From the NCBI GenBank assembly GCA_965367215.1, contig CBDUIJ010000226.1, positions 1-9,647 of the forward strand: 9,647 nucleotides of DNA, read 5' to 3'. Origin of the DNA: Granulosicoccus sp965367215. Lineage in GTDB: Bacteria > Pseudomonadota > Gammaproteobacteria > Granulosicoccales > Granulosicoccaceae. The position numbers and the translations under genes were made by a program. Position 1 is the first letter of the stretch; every line of letters begins with the position of its first letter. The notes under the pieces were generated by a model. The model was given only the letters and a program-made list of their open reading frames with translations, had not been told where the DNA came from and ran no database searches. Of the stretch, positions 1 through 6,740 are shown one piece after another.

Positions 1-530
1 ACGATTTGCTGACTCATGTACTGGGGCCTATCGCACGCTTGTCAGCCACTTGTGCGACCCGGGTCAACGACATCGAAACCGAAGACTGCGCAGCGATCAT
101 GTTCGAGATGGAAAGTGGGGCGCTGGCAACCAGTTCGGTGACCCTGGGCGCCGCTACCGATACATCTCGTTTGAGATTCTGTTTCGAAGGCTTGACAGCC
201 ACCAGTGGTACAGCGCCTTATGCACCGGCAACCGACCACTGGGAATTCACAGCGCGAGCACCCGCTCAGCAAGCCGCAATTGACGAAGTACTGGCCACAG
301 TAGAGCCGGGAGCATCGGGTTTTACCGGCTTTTTCGATGCACTGTACGATGCCTTGAATGGTCAGCCCGGACGTGAAGTCCTGTTGCAGGATGGCCGGCG
401 GTCACTCGAACTGGTCAGTGCCATCTATCTTTCTACCCAGTCGGGAGAACGAGTGACACTACCCCTGGGGCCTGATGATACCGTATACGAAAGCTGGGTT
501 CCTCAGCGCCATGGCACCACCAAGGCTTGA
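1..530 (+). CDS. Gfo/Idh/MocA-family NAD(P)-dependent oxidoreductase, C-terminal part (5' end outside window)
   Basis: This is the C-terminal half of a sugar or polyol dehydrogenase of the Gfo/Idh/MocA family. These enzymes oxidise a hydroxyl of a sugar, inositol or related compound in the cytoplasm using NAD(P). The reading frame is open from base 3, so the gene starts upstream and the N-terminal Rossmann fold is not visible. What remains is the substrate-binding alpha/beta domain: a DLLTHVLGPI-like helix, a strand region ending MESGALATSSVTLGA, and the tail DGRRSLELVSAIYLSTQSGERVTLPL, in which the DGRRSLELV...IY...G..V.LPL pattern is typical of the family C-terminus. A TTG at base 6 is not a credible start because conserved sequence continues upstream of it. 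The gene lies 113 bp before a sugar-binding-protein gene on the same strand, so it probably works on the sugar imported by that transporter. The exact substrate is unknown. Confidence 0.88.
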   Translation, partial: DLLTHVLGPIARLSATCATRVNDIETEDCAAIMFEMESGALATSSVTLGAATDTSRLRFCFEGLTATSGTAPYAPATDHWEFTARAPAQQAAIDEVLATVEPGASGFTGFFDALYDALNGQPGREVLLQDGRRSLELVSAIYLSTQSGERVTLPLGPDDTVYESWVPQRHGTTKA

Positions 531-534
531 GAAC

Positions 535-544
535 TGAAGCTTCA
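535..544. promoter_or_regulatory. Short perfect palindrome TGAAGCTTCA just after the oxidoreductase stop codon
   Basis: A 10-bp perfect palindrome begins five bases after the oxidoreductase stop codon, in the gap before the binding-protein gene. CTTGA (525-529) and TCAAG (542-546) form a second, overlapping inverted pair. It could be part of an operator for a sugar-responsive repressor, but short palindromes occur by chance and no regulator gene is visible beside this operon. Confidence 0.25.
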
Positions 545-557
545 AGACGCGCAGGGT

Positions 558-579
558 TGTCAGCAACGAGTTGCTGTCA
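558..579. promoter_or_regulatory. 22-bp imperfect palindrome upstream of the binding-protein gene (operator or leader hairpin)
   Basis: The arms CAGCAAC (561-567) and GTTGCTG (570-576) are perfectly complementary around a GA centre. After one symmetrical T/T mismatch the match continues with TG (558-559) and CA (578-579). It ends 64 bases before the binding-protein ATG. As DNA it resembles a dimeric-regulator operator. As RNA it could form a 6-bp stem with a CGAG tetraloop, but no U-run follows, so it is not a classical terminator. I find no convincing sigma-70 promoter in 531-643, so it may lie within a longer transcript. Confidence 0.4.
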
Positions 580-643
580 TTCAAGCGGACAAGAACACCG
601 TACCTTGCCGACCAACCACACCATTGGAGAACGGAGAAAAATA

Positions 644-1927
644 ATGATGAAAATGAAGAAGAACGTCGTGGGACAGCTGGTATTGCTGGCCTCACTGGGA
701 ACTGCTGCATCGTTTACCCAGGCGCAGGAACTTCGGTTCATGTGTTCAACAGATGGTAATGAGTGTGAAGTGATCGATGAGTTGGTCACGCGCTTCGAAC
801 AGGAAAACGAAGGTGTCGACATCACCGTCGATATCGTGCCCTACAAGTCCATCCAGGAAAATCTGCCTGTGCAGTTGGCAGCCGGTAGCGGACCGGATAT
901 TGCCAAGGTCACCGATCTGGGTGGACTATCGCAATACTATCTCGACATCACACCGTATGTGGATGCCGATTACTGGGAGCAGTCCTTTGGCGATATTCTG
1001 AACTGGTATCGCAAGAGTGCGGACGACAAGGGCATTTATGGACTTCATTCGCAGCTGACCATCACCGGTGGTTATATCAATCGTACGCTGTTCGATCAGG
1101 CGGAAATCGAGCCGCCGGCAGCTGATGCGAGCTGGGAAGAGTGGGCCGAAGCGGTTGCCAAGGTGGCGGACGCGACAGAGACGCCGTACCTGATGGCCAT
1201 GGATCGTTCAGGTCATCGTATCGCGGGCCCCGCCATCTCTGACGGCGCCAAGTTGTTTGCCGATGACGGCACGCCGGCGCTGGTCGATGAAGGCTTTACC
1301 CGCTTCGTGACCAAGTTTGTCGAGTGGAACAACAACGGCACCATGCTGCGAGATGTCTGGGCAGGAACCGGCGGCGATACCTATCAGGATGCTGCGCAGG
1401 AATTCATCTCGGGGTCGCTGGTGTACTACTACTCCGGTAGCTGGCAGGTCGGCAAATTCGACAGCGAAATCGGTGATGCCTTTGATTGGCAGGTTGTTGG
1501 AACGCCGTGTGGTGAAGTGGCTTGCACCGGTATGCCCGGCGGCGCTGGTATCGTCGGATTCAGTTCCACTGAACATCCTGAAATCGTCGGCAAACTGCTG
1601 GACTACCTGGCACGTGAGGACAACTATGCCGAGCTGACTGCCAGGACTCGCAACATCCCTGCGCATGCGGCAGTTGCCGCCAAGGGTGTTGACTATGAAG
1701 GTGCTTCCGCACCTGCAGCGGCTGCGCTGAACGCCTGGGGAAAGCAGGTGGAGAAGGTCTCTCCGGTTGCCTATGCCTATCAAGGTTACAAGCACAATCG
1801 AGCCATGTTCGGTATCACGATGACTCGCGTGTCTCAGGCGATCGTGGGTGAACTGTCCATCGAGGAAGCCATGGAGCGAGCCACTGCCGATCTTGAGCAG
1901 ACCATGGCTGAAGTCGAGTCCAAGTAA
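644..1927 (+). CDS. ABC transporter periplasmic sugar-binding protein (family 1 extracellular solute-binding protein)
   Basis: This is the high-affinity receptor of a carbohydrate ABC importer; it captures the substrate in the periplasm and delivers it to the two permeases encoded downstream. The ATG at 644 is chosen because GGAG at 633-636 lies 7 bases upstream and a Sec signal peptide starts there: a lysine-rich N-terminus (residues 1-6), a hydrophobic core (about 8-24) and probable cleavage after TQA at residue 27. The mature part has the usual plan of this class: an ELRF first strand, a VDITVDIVPY strand, QLAAGSGPDIAKVTD, and a C-terminal helical region. No lipobox cysteine is present, so it should be soluble. 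Two close cysteine pairs, C34/C41 and C289/C294, could form disulfides. The predicted protein has 427 residues, normal for the family. The ligand cannot be deduced; the family covers oligosaccharides, glycosides and polyols. Confidence 0.93.
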   Translation: MMKMKKNVVGQLVLLASLGTAASFTQAQELRFMCSTDGNECEVIDELVTRFEQENEGVDITVDIVPYKSIQENLPVQLAAGSGPDIAKVTDLGGLSQYYLDITPYVDADYWEQSFGDILNWYRKSADDKGIYGLHSQLTITGGYINRTLFDQAEIEPPAADASWEEWAEAVAKVADATETPYLMAMDRSGHRIAGPAISDGAKLFADDGTPALVDEGFTRFVTKFVEWNNNGTMLRDVWAGTGGDTYQDAAQEFISGSLVYYYSGSWQVGKFDSEIGDAFDWQVVGTPCGEVACTGMPGGAGIVGFSSTEHPEIVGKLLDYLAREDNYAELTARTRNIPAHAAVAAKGVDYEGASAPAAAALNAWGKQVEKVSPVAYAYQGYKHNRAMFGITMTRVSQAIVGELSIEEAMERATADLEQTMAEVESK

Positions 1928-1934
1928 GACCAGT

Positions 1935-1986
1935 GAGGCCCTGCGTACCGTGCTGTTTATCATCGGCATGGTCGTGGCAGGGTTTC
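1935..1986 (+). other. Intercistronic RNA stem-loop 1 between binding-protein and permease genes
   Basis: The segment folds on paper into a long hairpin. The outer stem pairs 1935-1944 with 1977-1986 (core CCCTGC with GCAGGG, extended by two G-U pairs, one A-U and one G-C). After an internal loop the inner stem pairs 1947-1953 with 1966-1972 (ACCGUGC with GCAUGGU, one G-U pair), capped by a 12-base loop. The wobble pairs work only in plus-strand RNA, as expected for a structure acting in the operon mRNA. It begins 7 bases after the binding-protein stop codon. No U-run follows, so mRNA protection or 3'-end trimming is more likely than simple termination. Confidence 0.6.
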
Positions 1987-1990
1987 TGAT

Positions 1991-2035
1991 GCGCGTGTTC
2001 GCTGCCCGGGAATTCTTCAGGCAGCGGGCACGCGT
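1991..2035 (+). other. Intercistronic RNA stem-loop 2 between binding-protein and permease genes
   Basis: A second hairpin begins four bases after the first ends. Positions 1992-2006 pair with 2020-2034: CGCGUG with CACGCG, then two U-G pairs, then CGCUGCC with GGCAGCG, giving a 15-bp stem with a 13-base loop. Another G-U pair can close 1991-2035. The permease ribosome-binding site (GGAG, 2043-2046) follows directly. Position and strength match the stabilising or attenuating hairpins known between binding-protein and permease genes in other sugar operons such as malE-malF; that function is inferred here. Confidence 0.68.
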
Positions 2036-2053
2036 TCATTCCGGAGTATGAAC

Positions 2054-3022
2054 ATGGCAAGAATGATCAGTTATTGCATGCGGATCATCGAGATTCCGAT
2101 GCTGTACTTGCAGAAGCGTCTGGGAATCTCCAGGCTGGCATGGGTTTTTCTGCTGCCGAACCTTTTACTGTTCGGTCTGTTTGCCTTTCTGCCGGTTGTT
2201 CTGAATTTTGTTTATGCCATGACTGGCAGTGATCAGATACTGCTTCAGGATCGCACCTTCGTGGGAATGGGCAACTACCAGACCCTGACCAGCTGCGACG
2301 ATTTTCTCAACCCCAATTCCTGCAAGGACGACCTCTTCTGGCGAGCGGTCTACAACACATTCTGGTTCGTGCTGCTGCAGGTGGGTTTCATGGTGGGGTT
2401 TGCGCTGCTGACAGCGCTGATGCTCAACAGCAAGATTCGCGCGCGTGGCTTCTTCCGCAGTGTTTTCTTCTTCCCCGTGCTCCTGTCTCCGGTCGTGGTA
2501 GCACTGATCTGGAAGTGGATTCTGCAGCGCGAAGGCCTGGCCAATGCGGCGCTTGAAGGCATGGGCTTTGACACCATCAACTGGCTGCTGGATCGACACT
2601 GGGCGTTTTTCTGGTCTGTCTTCATTTCAGTCTGGGCACATATGGGCTTCTACACGCTGATCCTGCTGGCAGGTCTGCAGGCGATTCCGCGTGATGTCTA
2701 TGAGGCAGCCAGTATGGATGCGGCGTCGCCCTTTCGGACCTTTCGCCGCATCACGCTGCCATTGCTGATGCCGACCATGATCGTGGTGCTGGTGCTGTCC
2801 CTGATCAAGAGCGTGCAGACCTTCGATGAGGTCTACGCCTTTACCGGCGGTGGGCCGGGTTCTGCGACTACCTTGCTGATCCAGTATGTGTATGAAACGG
2901 GCTTTGCCGGAACCCCACGTCTGTTCGGTCTGGCGTCAGCGGCTTCCATTCTGCTGGCCGTCGTGCTGGTCATACTGACTTGCCTGCAACTCTGGGCAAG
3001 CAGGAGAAACGTCAATGGGTAA
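2054..3022 (+). CDS. Sugar ABC transporter permease, MalF/UgpA type
   Basis: This is one of the two inner-membrane subunits that form the translocation channel of the sugar importer. From the ATG at 2054 it has 322 residues and six hydrophobic segments, roughly residues 28-55, 99-123, 132-156, 183-208, 233-255 and 289-313. The cytoplasmic EAA loop that docks on the ATPase is clear at about 217-238 (EAASMDAASPFRTFRRITLP). The first periplasmic loop holds C81 and C90, a possible disulfide. An in-frame ATG at 2048 also exists, but GGAG at 2043-2046 is only 1 base from it and a good 7 bases from 2054, so 2054 is preferred. The gene overlaps the next permease by 8 bases, implying translational coupling. 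The leader upstream is occupied by two stem-loops, which should lower its output relative to the binding protein. Confidence 0.93.
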   Translation: MARMISYCMRIIEIPMLYLQKRLGISRLAWVFLLPNLLLFGLFAFLPVVLNFVYAMTGSDQILLQDRTFVGMGNYQTLTSCDDFLNPNSCKDDLFWRAVYNTFWFVLLQVGFMVGFALLTALMLNSKIRARGFFRSVFFFPVLLSPVVVALIWKWILQREGLANAALEGMGFDTINWLLDRHWAFFWSVFISVWAHMGFYTLILLAGLQAIPRDVYEAASMDAASPFRTFRRITLPLLMPTMIVVLVLSLIKSVQTFDEVYAFTGGGPGSATTLLIQYVYETGFAGTPRLFGLASAASILLAVVLVILTCLQLWASRRNVNG

Positions 3023-4079
3023 GGCAATCGCGTTTCTGACTCGTACGCGCGGGCGGGGTGATGGTAGTCAGCGCCTGCACTGGACAGACTGGTTTACCTA
3101 CGGTTATCTGTTCCTGGGTATCGTGCTGATGTTCGGTCCGGTGGTCTGGCTGGTCATGTCCTCGTTCAAGACCGATGCTGAACTGAATAATTTTCCGCCG
3201 CGCTTTCTGCCCTATGCGCAGGAGAGCGTGGTGCTCGACGGGCACAAGAAGCCGCTGCCGCTGTTCACCGTGACCGAAGGCGAGCTGGCAGGCACTCAGG
3301 TAGCGCAGGTGCGTCGCGTTGGCATTGTCTCGCAGATGGTCAAGCTGGACGCCCCGGACGAGATCATCAAGATCAAGGTGAAGGAGCGCGAGCCGGTGGA
3401 GAAACTGGCGCTGGCCTGGGAGAACTACACAGACCTGTTCAAGCGATTCAATTTCCTGCAGTTCCTGTGGAACAGTACCTTCATCACGATCATCTCCACC
3501 TTGATCATGCTGCTGGTCAACTCGATGGCAGCCTTTGCCTTGTCGAAGTACGAGTTCCGTGGTCGAACTACCGTACTGGCACTGATCATCGGCACGCTGA
3601 TGATCCCGCAGACGGTGGTGCTGGTTCCCCTGTTCCTGGTGGTTCGTGAAATGGGCATGATCAATTCGCTGTGGGGGGTGATCATTCCCGGGGCTGCAAC
3701 GCCAACCGGGGTGTTCCTGCTGCGGCAATACATGCTGACGATACCGGATGAAATACTCGATGCAGCACGCATGGACAAGGCCAGCGAATGGAAGATCTAC
3801 TGGCGCATCATTCTGCCCTTGAGTGCCCCAGCCATTGCCGTGCTCGCCATACTGGCGATCATGTGGCGCTGGAATGACTTCCTGTGGCCCTTGATCGTCC
3901 TGTCTCGTACCGAGAACTTCACCTTGCAGCTGGCATTGAACAGCTTTCAGGGCGAGATGCAGACGCAGTGGAGCAGTTTGCTGGCGATGACTGTGCTGAC
4001 GCTCTTGCCTATTGCCGTTGTATTCGCCTTTCTCCAGAAGTACATCGCCACCGGTATTGCATCCACGGGTGGCAAATGA
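3015..4079 (+). CDS. Sugar ABC transporter permease, MalG/UgpE type, with enlarged first periplasmic loop
   Basis: This is the second channel subunit of the importer. The start at 3015 has AGGAG at 3002-3006, about 8 bases upstream, and overlaps the end of the first permease. The 354-residue protein has a first TM at about 29-50, then a long hydrophilic stretch, then five more TMs beginning near residues 152, 184, 216, 268 and 321. The EAA loop lies at about 246-269 (EILDAARMDKASEWKIYWRIILPL) and matches that of its partner. Typical MalG/UgpE-like proteins are about 275-300 residues. The excess lies between TM1 and TM2, at about residues 67-134: a charged, beta-rich-looking segment (VVLDGHKKPLPLFTV... 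through IIKIKVKEREPVEKL) on the periplasmic side. It may contact the binding protein, as the MalG periplasmic loop does in the maltose system. The fold is otherwise complete. Confidence 0.92.
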   Translation: MGKAIAFLTRTRGRGDGSQRLHWTDWFTYGYLFLGIVLMFGPVVWLVMSSFKTDAELNNFPPRFLPYAQESVVLDGHKKPLPLFTVTEGELAGTQVAQVRRVGIVSQMVKLDAPDEIIKIKVKEREPVEKLALAWENYTDLFKRFNFLQFLWNSTFITIISTLIMLLVNSMAAFALSKYEFRGRTTVLALIIGTLMIPQTVVLVPLFLVVREMGMINSLWGVIIPGAATPTGVFLLRQYMLTIPDEILDAARMDKASEWKIYWRIILPLSAPAIAVLAILAIMWRWNDFLWPLIVLSRTENFTLQLALNSFQGEMQTQWSSLLAMTVLTLLPIAVVFAFLQKYIATGIASTGGK

Positions 4080-4114
4080 TGATTGAACAGACAAGACGGA
4101 AGAGTTCCTGAACC

Positions 4115-5206
4115 ATGGCAAATCTACAACTTCACGACATCAAGAAAGCCTTCGGTTCAATCGAAGTGATCAAGGGCGTCAACCTGACCGTCAACCACGG
4201 CGAATTCTGCGTGTTCGTCGGCCCTTCGGGTTGTGGCAAGTCGACGTTGCTGCGCATGATTTCGGGTCTGGATACGGTCAGCAGCGGCCGTATCATGATC
4301 GACGATGATCTTGTCAACGACGTGGCGGCGGCCGATCGAGGTCTGTCCATGGTATTTCAGTCCTATGCCTTGTATCCCCATATGAGCGTGCGACAGAATC
4401 TGTCCTTCGGTCTGGAGAACCTCAACACACCACGCAAGCTCATTCAGCAGAAAATCGGTGAGGTGGCTGCGATGCTGCAGATCGAAGAGCTGCTGGACCG
4501 CAAGCCGAAGGACCTGTCGGGCGGTCAGCGGCAACGGGTCGCCATAGGCCGCGCGGTGGTACGTGAACCAAGAATTTTCCTGTTTGACGAACCCTTGTCG
4601 AATCTGGACGCTGAATTGCGGGTGGACATGCGCGCCGAGATCGCACAGTTGCACAAGCGACTGGGCAATACCATGATCTACGTGACCCACGACCAGGTGG
4701 AAGCCATGACCATGGCGGACAAGATCGCGGTGTTGCGTGCCGGCGTGGTGGAGCAGTTCGGTGCGCCACTGGATCTCTACCACTATCCGGTCAATCGCTT
4801 CGTTGCCGGGTTCATCGGTTCGCCAAAGATGAACTTTCTCAATGGGCAGGTGGTGTCAGCAGCCAGGGGGGAGGTGTCTCTGGCCGCGGGCCGCGGCATG
4901 GCTCTGCAGGCTGACAGCTTCGGCCTGACGGACAATGCAGAGGTTGTCGCAGGAATTCGGCCCAATGCCGTCAGTATTGCCGAGCTGAATGAGGCTGATG
5001 TGACGGTGGAGGTCCATGGCGTCGAGCGCCTGGGGGGAGAATCCTATCTGTATACCCGCACCAGTGATGGCAGCTCGGTGACGGTCAACATACAGGGTGA
5101 GACCTCGCAGGAAATTGGTCAGACGGTCGGTTTGAGCGTCGATGTCGACAAGGTGCATCTGTTCGACAGGGAAACGGGCATCAGCCTCAGGAAGCAAAAG
5201 GCATGA
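4115..5206 (+). CDS. Sugar ABC transporter ATP-binding protein, MalK/UgpC type
   Basis: This cytoplasmic ATPase powers the importer encoded just upstream. All nucleotide-binding motifs are present: Walker A GPSGCGKST (residues 36-44), Q-loop Q82 in VFQSYALYPHMSV, signature LSGGQ (134-138), Walker B IFLFDEP (154-160) with catalytic E159, D-loop SNLD, and switch histidine H192 in VTHDQVEAMT. Residues beyond about 240 form the C-terminal beta-barrel (MOP/TOBE-like) extension of the MalK/UgpC group, which in relatives binds regulators or forms the dimer. The length of 363 residues is normal. The start at 4115 has GGAAGAG at 4098-4104, 10 bases upstream. The gene follows the second permease after 35 bases and overlaps the next gene by 4 bases (ATGA). 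Confidence 0.96.
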   Translation: MANLQLHDIKKAFGSIEVIKGVNLTVNHGEFCVFVGPSGCGKSTLLRMISGLDTVSSGRIMIDDDLVNDVAAADRGLSMVFQSYALYPHMSVRQNLSFGLENLNTPRKLIQQKIGEVAAMLQIEELLDRKPKDLSGGQRQRVAIGRAVVREPRIFLFDEPLSNLDAELRVDMRAEIAQLHKRLGNTMIYVTHDQVEAMTMADKIAVLRAGVVEQFGAPLDLYHYPVNRFVAGFIGSPKMNFLNGQVVSAARGEVSLAAGRGMALQADSFGLTDNAEVVAGIRPNAVSIAELNEADVTVEVHGVERLGGESYLYTRTSDGSSVTVNIQGETSQEIGQTVGLSVDVDKVHLFDRETGISLRKQKA

Positions 5207-5691
5207 GTCTGCAGGGACTGAATGATCAGCAAATGGTCGAACTGATCGGTGCTCAGGAGACAGACCTGGTGTTTGACAGTTTCAGCGTCGAACTGGCTCA
5301 TGCCATCGGCATGACTCTGCTGGAGCGTGGCAAGCAGCAATCGCTACCCATCGCCATTGATGTCACACGCAGTGGACAATGCCTGTTCCATGCTGCGCTG
5401 GACGGGGCGACGCCGGATAACGCGCAGTGGGTACAGCGCAAGATGCGCGTCGTGCAGCGCTTTGGTCACAGCTCACTGTACATGGGGGCCTTGTGCCGCG
5501 TGAAAGGTGTCAGTCTGGAGGAAAAGTATCTGTTGCCCGACAACGAGTTCGCGCCCCATGGTGGTGCGTTTCCGGTCACGGTGAAAGGCTCCGGTATCAT
5601 CGGGTCAGTCACGGTATCCGGTCTTCCACAGATCGATGATCATGAACTGGTGGTCTCGGTGCTGCAGCAACATCTGTCGACTCGGGCGTGA
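5203..5691 (+). CDS. UPF0303 / HbpS-like (DUF336 domain) protein
   Basis: This is a small soluble protein of 162 residues with no signal peptide. It is recognised from the family pattern PDNAQWVQRKMRVVQRFGHSS (about 71-91), APHGGAFPVTVKGSGIIGSVTVSGLPQIDDHELVV (about 117-151) and a preceding IAIDVTRSGQCLFHAALDG strand region. This is the UPF0303 group, related to yeast Ybr137w and to the HbpS-like domain that databases often label heme-degrading; enzymatic activity is not established for this group. The start overlaps the ATPase stop codon by 4 bases (ATGA), with AGGAAG at 5189-5194 as ribosome-binding site, so it is translationally coupled and is the last gene of the operon. That position suggests a role in handling the imported compound or in redox/cofactor support of the oxidoreductase, but this is inference. 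No heme-ligand assignment can be made from sequence alone. Confidence 0.85.
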   Translation: MSLQGLNDQQMVELIGAQETDLVFDSFSVELAHAIGMTLLERGKQQSLPIAIDVTRSGQCLFHAALDGATPDNAQWVQRKMRVVQRFGHSSLYMGALCRVKGVSLEEKYLLPDNEFAPHGGAFPVTVKGSGIIGSVTVSGLPQIDDHELVVSVLQQHLSTRA

Positions 5692-5803
5692 TGGCGGGGG
5701 GCTGGACCCTGTCACCGCTGGTCTCTTCTGGCCGGTATCATGTGCGGTCGGGCAAGCACGGAATATGAAACGTCAGATCAGGTGATACACCCGCTGGCAA
5801 CTA

Positions 5804-6658
5804 TCAAGTCGGCTTGAGCTGCGAGCGCTGGCCGAGCCAGACGCTGATCAACACCAGAACAATACCGATCAACTGCACACTGTCCAGGTTCTGGTCGAGC
5901 AGGATCCAACCCAGGCACACGGCAGATACCGGGCTCAACAGCCCCAGCGGCGTGACGGTCGAGGGGCTCAGTCTGGAAATGCCTCTGAACCACAGAAAGT
6001 AGGTGATGGCCCCGCCAAACAGCCCAAGGTAGGCAAATCCGCTGATATGCGCCAGAGAGGGGCTTGGTAGTGGAGGTTCGAACCACAGAGCCACCGGTAG
6101 CAGTAACAGGCCGCCGCCAAGAAGCTGCCAGGCGGTAAAGGTGAGCGCCGAGACGGGAGGGTGCCATTTGCGAGTCAGCACCGTCCCGAAGGCCATGGAT
6201 ACGGCACCTCCGAAAGCTGCCAGTATGCCGATCAGATCCAGGGAGAGTTTGCCGGTCAGAACCACCAATGCGACGCCCAGAATACCGCCGACGCCTGCCA
6301 CGATGGCCAGACGGTTGACGGCCTGATCCAGCAGAAGCCTGCACAGAAGCAGGACCAGAAGCGGCTGTATAGCGCCGACAGTGGCCGCAACACCGCCCGG
6401 CAAGCGGTAGGCTGCCACGAACAGTAACCACCAGAAAAGCGAAAAGTTCAGTGCGCCGAGAATCAGTGAGCGCGTGATCCAGATGCCCGCAGGCAGCACT
6501 CGCGTCAGTGCCAGTAGAACAATGCCGGCAGGCAGTGCACGCAACAGAGCCGCAGTCAGCGGGTAGTCCTGTGGCAGCAGTTCGGTGGTCACCAGGTAGG
6601 TGCTCCCCCAGATGGCCGGAGCCAGTGCCGTGAGTGCGAGGTCCAGATTACGTGACAT
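5804..6658 (-). CDS. EamA-family (DMT superfamily) metabolite/drug exporter
   Basis: This is an inner-membrane transporter of 284 residues with about ten hydrophobic segments arranged as two EamA repeats (residues about 8-137 and 143-276). Family hallmarks include PAIWGSTYLVTTELLP in TM1, LLRALPAG at TM2, and the second-repeat motif LFGGAITYFLWFRGISRLSPSTVTPLGLLSPVSA. Relatives export amino acids, metabolites or toxic compounds; the substrate here is unknown. An upstream in-frame ATG at 6697 would add 13 residues, but the ATG at 6658 is preferred because GGAG lies 6 bases before it and the added residues (PDTLETETTEWT) are hydrophilic and atypical. It is transcribed divergently from a MarR regulator, and the shared palindromes overlap its predicted promoter, so it is probably repressed by that regulator and induced by its ligand. 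It converges with the sugar operon across a 112-bp gap. Confidence 0.9.
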   Translation of the reverse strand: MSRNLDLALTALAPAIWGSTYLVTTELLPQDYPLTAALLRALPAGIVLLALTRVLPAGIWITRSLILGALNFSLFWWLLFVAAYRLPGGVAATVGAIQPLLVLLLCRLLLDQAVNRLAIVAGVGGILGVALVVLTGKLSLDLIGILAAFGGAVSMAFGTVLTRKWHPPVSALTFTAWQLLGGGLLLLPVALWFEPPLPSPSLAHISGFAYLGLFGGAITYFLWFRGISRLSPSTVTPLGLLSPVSAVCLGWILLDQNLDSVQLIGIVLVLISVWLGQRSQLKPT

Positions 6659-6701
6659 GGTCCACTCCGTTGTCTCCGTTTCCAATGTGTCTGGCAAGAT
6701 G

Positions 6702-6715
6702 TCTTGATATCAAGA
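6702..6715. promoter_or_regulatory. MarR-type operator site 1 (perfect palindrome TCTTGATATCAAGA)
   Basis: This is a 14-bp perfect palindrome made of the half-sites TCTTGA and TCAAGA separated by TA. It overlaps the predicted -10 of the exporter promoter on the minus strand. A further outward half-site, CAAGA at 6695-6699, pairs with TCTTG at 6702-6706. The size and symmetry fit a dimeric winged-helix MarR protein, and the marR gene lies beside it; binding itself is inferred. Confidence 0.75.
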
Positions 6716-6740
6716 TAAATAAAAAATATCTTGAAGTCAA
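6712..6740 (-). promoter_or_regulatory. Predicted sigma-70 promoter of the EamA exporter gene
   Basis: On the minus strand, TTGACT (6740-6735) is a good -35 and TATCTT (6717-6712) a fair -10, with the optimal 17-bp spacing. Transcription would begin near 6705, leaving a leader of roughly 45 bases before the ATG at 6658. The two palindromes cover the -35 and -10 elements, so a bound MarR dimer would block polymerase. A weaker plus-strand pair (TTGATA 6705-6710, TATCTT 6727-6732, 16-bp spacer) also exists in the same DNA and could serve marR. Confidence 0.55.

Noticed and set aside
511..527. Sigma-54-like promoter (TGGCAC with GC at the correct GG-N10-GC spacing) at the end of the oxidoreductase gene.
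   Set aside because: The -12 part reads AGGCT instead of TTGCA/T, the site lies in coding sequence, and no enhancer-binding regulator is seen nearby. Probably chance.
527..643. Extension of the binding-protein frame 39 codons upstream of the ATG at 644.
   Set aside because: The signal peptide and the well-spaced GGAG both place the start at 644; the upstream residues have no family character.
1950..2051. Possible 33-residue hydrophobic peptide starting at GTG 1950 and ending in an ATGA overlap with the upstream permease ATG at 2048.
   Set aside because: It lies entirely inside the two stem-loops, begins within one stem, and has no well-placed ribosome-binding site. The overlap concerns the less likely permease start. 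The hydrophobic run is better explained as a by-product of the hairpin sequence.
3012..4121. Long open frame of 369 codons on the minus strand opposite the second permease.
   Set aside because: The translation is rich in Q, H and R with no recognisable domain, and the opposite strand encodes a complete, conserved permease. It is a mirror effect of GC-rich codon use.
5692..5803. Search for a bidirectional terminator between the convergent UPF0303 and exporter genes.
   Set aside because: Only short or widely spaced inverted repeats are present (for example GTATCA 5735-5740 with TGATAC 5783-5788, 42 bases apart) and there are no T-runs. I cannot support a terminator.
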